NCBI GenBank assembly: GCA_021399435.1
Contig: JAJTUP010000008.1
Span: 1-64,000, forward strand
Reading direction: 5' to 3'
DNA from: Diaporthe sp. PMI_573
Lineage: Eukaryota > Ascomycota > Sordariomycetes > Diaporthales > Diaporthaceae
Length of the DNA stretch: 64,000 nt
A program made the position numbers and the translations under genes. Shown here one piece after another: positions 57,765 to 64,000 of the stretch (position 1 is the first letter of the stretch; each line of letters begins with the position of its first letter). The notes beneath the pieces were generated by a model, which was not told the origin of the DNA, did no database searches, and saw only the letters and a program-made list of their open reading frames with translations.

Positions 57765-59488
57765 TTATGTACGATCTAGCCTTGGACTGTCCCAGTGATA
57801 CAACAGGCAGTTCAACATCCAGTATATGTAATAGTGATGGGAGGTGTGACTCTATAGGCCAGGGTTTAAAAAACGTGTAGTAGGTCTTGACGGACCGATA
57901 TCCGCGCCCTATGTGAGGGGTAAGCAGGTTTTTGCGCGGGTGGCTGGCCCTTGACGCTCTGTATTACGCGCCGAGGGTACTGAAGTAGATTACCAGTGGA
58001 GATGACATGCCGGAGGCCATGGGGCTCAGGACAGGAAAGGAACGTGGAAGAGTAGACTGATGCAACATGGTAGCCACAAGGATGTCTTATAAAGTCCCTC
58101 CATAGGCTGTCTATATGTATGTAGCAAACAAGGATAAAGGGGTTTGAGGATGAGGCATAGGATGTGAGTGCGTGTACGTGGGTGACTGGGGGCCCCACTG
58201 CAGCACGCTGCGTGTGGCCCGTTCTCCCACACCCGCTAGGACTTAAACCTGCCCCCCACGATTCTTCGTAATCTTTCCCTTTAGATAGAAGGTAGCGCTG
58301 ACTTAACGTCAATTGACGTATTGAGGGCAGCTGCCTTGTCTCTGAATCTCCTCTCGTGACATAGTAAAGAATGTGATTTGGGGCATATGCGTGGCCTGCG
58401 TGGAAGCTTTAGACATCGCGAAGGCTCACAGCTGGAAGGGGGAGATTCCCTCGCAGAAAAAAATACCTAGGTATGTGATTAAAGGCAGAGATAGACGGCG
58501 TCATTTGCTTTTCTGCTTTTCGTTTCCGGTAACTCTTGTGTCCCATCCTCCTTCATCAGCGAAACATGTTTACCTACTTTCTAGTTACATACCTATTATC
58601 CACCGATCCATCCTAATTCAGCCCCACACAGCGTACCTTCATACATTTCCAGGTGTTAGCATGCGCAAGCCCAGAGTACCATTCGCAGTGTAGGGCCCGG
58701 CATGCAAGATTGAGTGTGCTAGTATCTCGGCGTTTTTAGTTGGGATCTGGAGAGCAATCGTCTTGGTAATGCCAAGGTATGATGTGGCGTGGCCGCCATC
58801 GCTAACACCAGACATATCTAATTATAAAGATGAACCGAAATTAGCTGTTAAACATATTCCCTAATGGTATTATCTTTTGAGAGGATCATGTGAGCTAGAC
58901 TAGAGAGAAAGCTGACCTATCTAGGAAGAAAGTATTAGCATATAAGCGTACAACACGGTTGAACCACTATCAACTTGCTGCAGCTCTATTCCCATAAGTC
59001 TCTACCGTGGAATACTCCGTGATTGAGACGGAGTCTACCGCCATTCAAATACTCCATCACTACGCACCGAAGCTGCCCCAAGCGTGACGACAAAGGAACC
59101 ACTGGACTCCTTCCTTATCAAAGAACTCGCGGTCAAATCTCGCGTCATTACTACACTTAGGGCATTCATTATGAAAGTACAATAATGCGGTCAATTCATT
59201 CACCATGTGGGCCACTGTTGGTCAGTGGACAGCGCGGCCGAGAGTCTTCATCCTTGGGCACTTGCAATTCCGGAGTCTCGCATGTCGGTGCCTGGTAGGA
59301 TTGAGGCGGTACCAACCTGCAGAGAGACAAAGATGAAGCGTTTGCTACAAAATGACCTGATGGCCCGCTTATCGGTGAGCTGAGTGAATTGAAGTAATCC
59401 GAGCCACCGTAAAACTTCCGGCCGAGTCTTTGGGGCTTGTCATTCTGACTGGAGCCTTTGCAATGGCATGCAAGTCGGAATGGGCCCG
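57765..59488. other. Long intergenic stretch
   Basis: About 1.7 kb upstream of the membrane protein gene. Short frames (58373-58693 and others) lack motifs. No repeat recognised. Confidence 0.35.
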
Positions 59489-59683
59489 CTACGTCACGAT
59501 CTGGATGACGTGCTTTTCGACGTCGGCTGCGGGGATGCGGCTGTAGTTCAGCAAGAGGTTGCGGAACGCGTCTGGCACGACTACGGTCTCGTCGAACCAG
59601 AGCTTGCTCCGCTCAGCGGTGGCTGCCGGCCGTTGCTCTGGATTAGGTTCGGCATTATCGTCGGTCGGCGGCACCGTGTCCAT
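59489..59683 (-). pseudogene. N-terminal scrap of a SAM-dependent methyltransferase gene
   Basis: The frame MDTVPPTDDNAEPNPEQRPA...VPDAFRNLLLNYSRIPAADVEKHVIQI resembles the N-terminus of fungal UMTA/LaeA-type methyltransferase-like proteins, where a block like LLxxYSxIPxxxVxxHV precedes IRDRAWxxFPYPCIG. That next block is absent and the frame stops. The call rests on one conserved block. Confidence 0.4.
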
Positions 59684-60343
59684 GTGTCGAGATTGGGCGT
59701 CCTGCTTTGGGACACTCGAGGTACGGTGGTCTTGAGGTAATGGGGTTGATATTGAATTTCTAAATAACCGCTCTCACTCTAAAACTACCATAGCAGTATG
59801 TGTTTTGACCCATACGTGAGAGTTGCAGTAGGATGATGAGCAGTTCATTTAACTGCCACACCATTATCGATGTTATTCTACAATCCCGTCTGTTTTAGCG
59901 CATCCGTCAGGGTATCGGCAGTCTGCCCAATGATTCAACGATCAGCAACGCCGGGCTCATTGCGCAATAAGGCAACGGCATTCTCAAATGCGACAAGCTG
60001 CTCCTCCCACGTCAATATCGCCCGGCGTGTTGCTGTGTAGTTCGTGGCTGGCCAGGTCCAAATAGGCGGCGCCGAGATTCAGACAAGCTGCGCATGTGGC
60101 AAAGATAATAGAAAACTTGTCCAGATATTAATATTGACAGACTCAACGAATAAGTATCAAGCGGCTTGGGAAATGGCAGAAACTACAATGAGCAATGTGC
60201 GAGCACTGGGCAATGGTACTGTTTCACTTATTTGGCATTGGCTCAAGAGTGTATCGAAGCAAAAGATTAATGTATTTTTATTCCTTTCGCAAACGCTACA
60301 GGGTACAATTAGGCTTTGAGGTTATTTGTGAGGCAAAGTGCCT
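59684..60343. other. Intergenic, nothing recognised
   Basis: 3' flank of the FAD-Rieske gene. No gene supported. Confidence 0.35.
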
Positions 60344-62215
60344 CTAGGCGAGTTCTCCCTTGGCTGCTGCCTTCGTCGCCTTGAACGCCCCGGCGGTCTT
60401 ATCCTCCGCCGGCTCCAGGTTGCCCATCGAGGGCCCAGTGATGCACAAGCCCATCGGCGAGAAGCGGCTCCCGTGGACCGGGCAGTCAAACGACTTCTCA
60501 GTCTGGTTCCAGCAGACGACGCCCTTCATGTGCGGGCACAGCGCGCTCATCTTGGTCACATTGCCCTGCTCGTCGCGAAAGACGACCATGGGCGTCTTCG
60601 TCAAGGGGTTCAGGACGCCGCCCGTCCCCGGGGCGAGGTCCTCGATGTCGCTGATGTCTGACTGCAGGAAGCGCTTGTACTGCGCGTTGATCTGCAGGTC
60701 GTGCGCCAGCATCGTCGGCGCCGACTTGAGGATGCTGCCCAGGCGCTTGGGCGAGTACAGCTTCGCCACGGCGGCCCAGTCCGGCGAGAAGGCGATCTTG
60801 TCGGCCCGGTTCGACTCGTCCTGCTCCGCTGGCTGCGGGGCGATCTGGTCTGCGAGCAGTCGTCCTGCGAGCACCCCGTGCGTGAGTCCGTTGCCTGAGT
60901 CTCCTGTCACGATGTAGATGTGGTCGCATCCTTGGTTCTTGCCTATGAAGGCCATGTAGTCGACTGGTTCGAAGATCTGTCCGCTCCATTTGTAGTCGAC
61001 CGTCATGCACTGTGGGAACCGCTCGCGGGCCCAGTTCTCAAGCTCGTCGAAGCGGGGCAGGGTGTCGTCCTGGCCGACCTTGTGGTCGCCACCGCCGACG
61101 ATGAGGTAGTCGGCCTTGTCGTCACACTCGGCAATTCGGACGTAGATGTACGGGTCTGCGGTGTCGTAGAGCAGGCAGTCCTCGACGGAGCCCTTAGGCA
61201 CGCGGATCGCAACGCAGTAGGTGCGGTCGAACTCCATCTCGGCGATGACGCTAAGTTTCTGCAGCGGCACGCACGTCGCCTCCACGGCGTTCTGGCATCG
61301 GATGTTGTAGCCCATCTCTGTCTGGATGTGCACCTCTTTGTTGCCATGTCCGAGGATCTCGAAGCCTTTCTCCTCTACGAGCATGACGCGTGTGCCAGTG
61401 TAGCACCGGAAGTTGGGCTGTTTCTTCAGCCATGCCATCAGGCCGTTCAGGTACTTGGTCGGGTGGAACCTGGCCTGGCCTTCGACCACGAGGGCATCGC
61501 GCTGGTCATATTTGCCGTCCCATCCCCGAACAGCCAGACCCTCGCGGAACTCTGCCTTCACGTTCAGCTTGGACGCAAATTCCGCTTCCTCCTTCAATTG
61601 TTTGATGTCCTTGGCGTGCTCTTCCGGCTGTGTGCCCCTGTCGAACTGCGACACGCAGTACCCAGGTATCTCTCGGTAGTCGCAGTCGATGCCCAGCTCC
61701 CTCGCAATCTGTCCCACTCGTTTGACCGCCCATCCATGGCTGTCTGCCGCAGCCTGAGCCCCCTCGATGCCGTGTTTCTTTGAAATCTCCACATAACCGT
61801 CGTCCAAGGCGCTCGCGAGATGCCCGGAGGTGCGGCCAGTCTCTCCTGAAAGTACCTCCCGCGCCTCGACGAGCACGACCTCGTGCTTTCGCGTTACCAG
61901 CTCGTATGCGGTCGAGAGGCCCGAAATTCCGGCACCGATCACACAGGTTTGGGTCCGGATGTTCTCGGTGAGGGCGTCAAAGTGTGGGCGCTCGGAATAA
62001 GGGGAGTGATGCACCCAGACCGAGTCGGTGATGCCCGACGTGCGCTCGAATTGGGAGTGATTGGACATGGCGTATACTGATGCAAGTGAACTGTTTCTGC
62101 GAGTAGACGCTACATGTGGACCAGGAAGTCGGAAGGTTGGCAGGATCTTGTTGGCAGTTGGGGATGGAAGTCTAGTTGCGCACTGAAGCAGGGATCGAGC
62201 ACACCGCAGAGACAT
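60344..62215 (-). CDS. FAD-dependent oxidoreductase fused to a Rieske domain, probably mitochondrial
   Basis: A single uninterrupted frame; I chose ATG 62215 (MSLRCARSLLQCATRL), giving 623 aa. The N-terminus (about 45 residues, Arg/Ser-rich, no acids) looks like a mitochondrial presequence; the frame is also open upstream to 62536. The DAO-type FAD domain starts with CVIGAGISGLSTAYEL..RKHEVVLVEA. Other FAD motifs are GETGRTSGHLA and the late VTGDSGNGLTHGVLAG. The C-terminal 70 residues are a Rieske [2Fe-2S] domain with CPHMKGVVCW (Cys560, His562) and FDCPVHGSRF (Cys578, His581). The pairing of an amine-oxidase-like flavin domain with a Rieske centre suggests internal electron transfer to a carrier. 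The substrate is unknown. The gene is GC-rich compared with its surroundings. Confidence 0.9.
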   Translation of the reverse strand: MSLRCARSLLQCATRLPSPTANKILPTFRLPGPHVASTRRNSSLASVYAMSNHSQFERTSGITDSVWVHHSPYSERPHFDALTENIRTQTCVIGAGISGLSTAYELVTRKHEVVLVEAREVLSGETGRTSGHLASALDDGYVEISKKHGIEGAQAAADSHGWAVKRVGQIARELGIDCDYREIPGYCVSQFDRGTQPEEHAKDIKQLKEEAEFASKLNVKAEFREGLAVRGWDGKYDQRDALVVEGQARFHPTKYLNGLMAWLKKQPNFRCYTGTRVMLVEEKGFEILGHGNKEVHIQTEMGYNIRCQNAVEATCVPLQKLSVIAEMEFDRTYCVAIRVPKGSVEDCLLYDTADPYIYVRIAECDDKADYLIVGGGDHKVGQDDTLPRFDELENWARERFPQCMTVDYKWSGQIFEPVDYMAFIGKNQGCDHIYIVTGDSGNGLTHGVLAGRLLADQIAPQPAEQDESNRADKIAFSPDWAAVAKLYSPKRLGSILKSAPTMLAHDLQINAQYKRFLQSDISDIEDLAPGTGGVLNPLTKTPMVVFRDEQGNVTKMSALCPHMKGVVCWNQTEKSFDCPVHGSRFSPMGLCITGPSMGNLEPAEDKTAGAFKATKAAAKGELA

Positions 62216-63486
62216 TGCCGAGTGAGGGTTCCCCAGAGCTTGCTTTTGAGAGGGCTGAGGGGATAATGAGTGAGCACTGAAGCGCAGGAGGTGATTGTTT
62301 GTGTTGTTTCCAAAGAACGCTTCAGTGGGATGGTGAGCAGGTCGACTGACCAACCAGCTTTTGGGTATTTGAAATACGACGCGTGCCTCCCCAACCGGAG
62401 CATTTCCATTCCTCATGACCGTTTTTCCCAATTTGTCGTCATCACGGCCGCACAAGTTCGCCATCATTGCTGTGGTATGTCGTAGCTGTGCTGCCGTGCC
62501 TCTTGGCGTGGCTGACCGGTGACATATCGACAACATCTCGTCATATAGACATCAGCTGCCCCGCCCCCTATGGTTCGTGCACGTCAAAGACCGCAGTGCT
62601 AAAACAACCACTGCAGATGTTTGAAACTCAAGACAACTAGGCTACTTACACATTACGAAGCTCTTCAGATATTCTCCTGGATAGGGTGAATGGAATATAA
62701 CTGGCATTCCGTGCAATGGGGCGACCTGGGATCATGACATCCATTTCCCGGGTTCTGACACAATGTTCGAATCGGGACTTCACATACTCATTATCACAGT
62801 AACACAGCTGTATTTAAAAAGAAACACGAAAACGTCTTTGTTGGCTTTCCTTTTGTCTGGTTATGCCATAGGAAAATCTTCCACTGAAGACCTGGAGGCT
62901 TTTGCCACAGGAGGTGTTCGCAAGGGAGGCTATTTCATAAGACGTTATACCATGGGAAGTTATCCTATATGAGCTTGGTCAATAGGGGGTTGTCCTACAG
63001 GATACAGGAGGCCGTTCCATAGGAGGTTATCCCATAGGAGGTTTGGCGGTGGGTACTGCCTAGGTGGTCCACCATAGAGGGTGTGGCCGCGTAGCGGGCA
63101 CCTGAGCAAAGCTCGTGTGAAGTAACAAAGATTGGAAGGTTTGCATAAAACGCGTCTTTTGTGGTCACATTTGGCAAGAATACTGGGAATCGTGTACCGT
63201 TTGTCGTATTGTGAATCAAAATGCAGTAAGTAACACACCTTGACCGTCGCCCGCCGCTTCGGCCGCACAGCCTCCATCACCAAAACTTTTCACGATCGTT
63301 CTCGATCTCTTGCTAAATCATGCCAAACCAGTACGGCAATCAGAGACTCCTAGAACTCGGTACAAACTCCAAGGCAAACATGCAGGTGGCATGGCTGAAT
63401 CCCTCTCGCCACCCAATGTGCGGCCCAAAGTCAATTAAAGGCAAGTCCACCAAAACCAATCCATCAATGGAAAGATCATGATGGGT
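62216..63486. other. Intergenic with an imperfect tandem repeat
   Basis: Upstream side of the FAD-Rieske gene and 3' side of the NmrA-like gene. No other gene is supported. The repeat at 62920-63045 is listed separately. Confidence 0.4.
62920..63045. repeat. Imperfect tandem repeat, CATAGGAGGTTATCC type
   Basis: About seven degenerate copies of a 15-bp unit (CATAGGAGGTTATCC, CATAAGACGTTATAC, CATGGGAAGTTATCC, CCATAGGAGG...). The best copies lie at 63020-63045. Confidence 0.65.
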
Positions 63487-64000
63487 TCAGTTCTTGACCT
63501 TCTTCTTCGGCCGAAGCTCCATTGCGTATATTCGGAAGAAGTCATCGGGCTCAGTTGGGTGGACTCCGGTAACATCGTGGAAAGCCGTGGTGGCGATGTC
63601 TTCACGAATCAGGTCAGCTCCAATACGGATCACGGACGAGACGAAAATTCTTGGCAGCAGCTTACAGTTGGTCTTTCCCTCACGAACCAGGCTGTAGTAC
63701 TCCAAAATGTACTCCATCTCGGAGGGGTCGATATTAGCCTGCGCCTTGAGAACGCGCTTCGCCTCGGCCCTTTTCGAAGTTTCAGCATTTTCACACCCAA
63801 GCATGCAGAGATAGGGGATTCAGACTCACTCGCTGATTTCCTCGTACTCGAGTGTCTGGCCCAGTGCCTTGGAAGCAGCCGTGGCCAGCTCCTTTCCAGC
63901 ACAGAGCATGGGGCCAGTCATAACCATCACCTGGCCACGGTGGCGGTCGTCGAAGCCGTGCTTTCCCTGTCCGGCCAGAACATGAGCCGCCACATGAGCG
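63487..64000 (-). CDS. NmrA-like NAD(P)-binding protein, 3' end only
   Basis: Three exons at the window edge join in frame: up to 63830, 63769-63666 and 63599-63487. The introns are 60 bp (GTGAGT...GAAAAG) and 66 bp (GTAAGC, branch GCTGACC, GTGAAG). The joined C-terminus reads QVMVMTGPMLCAGKELATAASKALGQ, LEYEEISEAEAKRVLKAQANID, LEYYSLVREGKTNYIATTAFHDVTGVHPTEPDDFFRIY and ends in a Lys-rich tail. This is the substrate side of the NmrA-like atypical short-chain dehydrogenase family, including EasA/ergot-type and HSCARG-like redox sensors. The Rossmann half lies outside the window, so catalysis cannot be judged. Confidence 0.8.

Noticed and set aside
60920..61783. 287-codon frame opposite the FAD-Rieske gene
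   Set aside because: It is antisense to a gene with complete motifs and arises from GC-rich codon usage.

Overview
The window is nuclear DNA of a filamentous ascomycete, probably a Pezizomycotina mould of the Eurotiales type. That placement is inferred from gene style and is not proven. The evidence is short GT-AG introns (45-97 bp) with CTRAC/CTAAY-like branch points, a fungal NACHT-WD40 receptor, a Zn2Cys6 regulator, PTH11/rhodopsin-like membrane proteins and many fungal hAT transposons. Exon models were assembled by eye; in all but one (a frameshifted pseudogene) the joined exons sum to a multiple of three.

Layout. 0-12.6 kb: a LINE reverse-transcriptase scrap, an intact NLR-type receptor (657-3727, minus), a small two-exon gene, a pogo/Fot1 transposase scrap, a 15-bp minisatellite with a 120-bp higher-order repeat, a dead hAT element and a LINE 3' end. 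12.7-29.4 kb: a run of metabolic genes (Old Yellow Enzyme, three alpha/beta hydrolases, a Zn2Cys6 regulator, two medium-chain reductases, an MBL-fold hydrolase and a SnoaL-like protein). It looks like a regulated catabolic or tailoring cluster and has no synthase in view. 30-41 kb: three more hAT relics (one with both terminal repeats and a single reading frame broken only by stop codons) and small lineage-type genes. 41.9-46.7 kb: two fungal rhodopsin-domain membrane proteins, one frameshifted and one intact with eight exons, plus a NACHT relic between them. 47.5-53.2 kb: a hAT element with an uninterrupted 769-aa transposase, 24-bp terminal repeats and an 8-bp target duplication, inserted in a 3'-5' exonuclease pseudogene; next to it a second hAT fragment truncates an FHA-protein kinase gene. 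54-64 kb: a small bHLH-like gene, an ankyrin relic, a polytopic membrane protein, a methyltransferase scrap, a FAD oxidoreductase fused to a Rieske domain, and the 3' end of an NmrA-like gene running off the window.

The region behaves like an accessory compartment. At least seven hAT copies lie within 45 kb, with receptor-type genes in various states of decay, and a compact metabolic cluster is held between transposon-rich flanks. The strongest leads are the 12.7-29.4 kb cluster, the structurally complete hAT element, the minisatellite and the intact/degenerate receptor pairs. No CRISPR, rRNA or tRNA gene was recognised.
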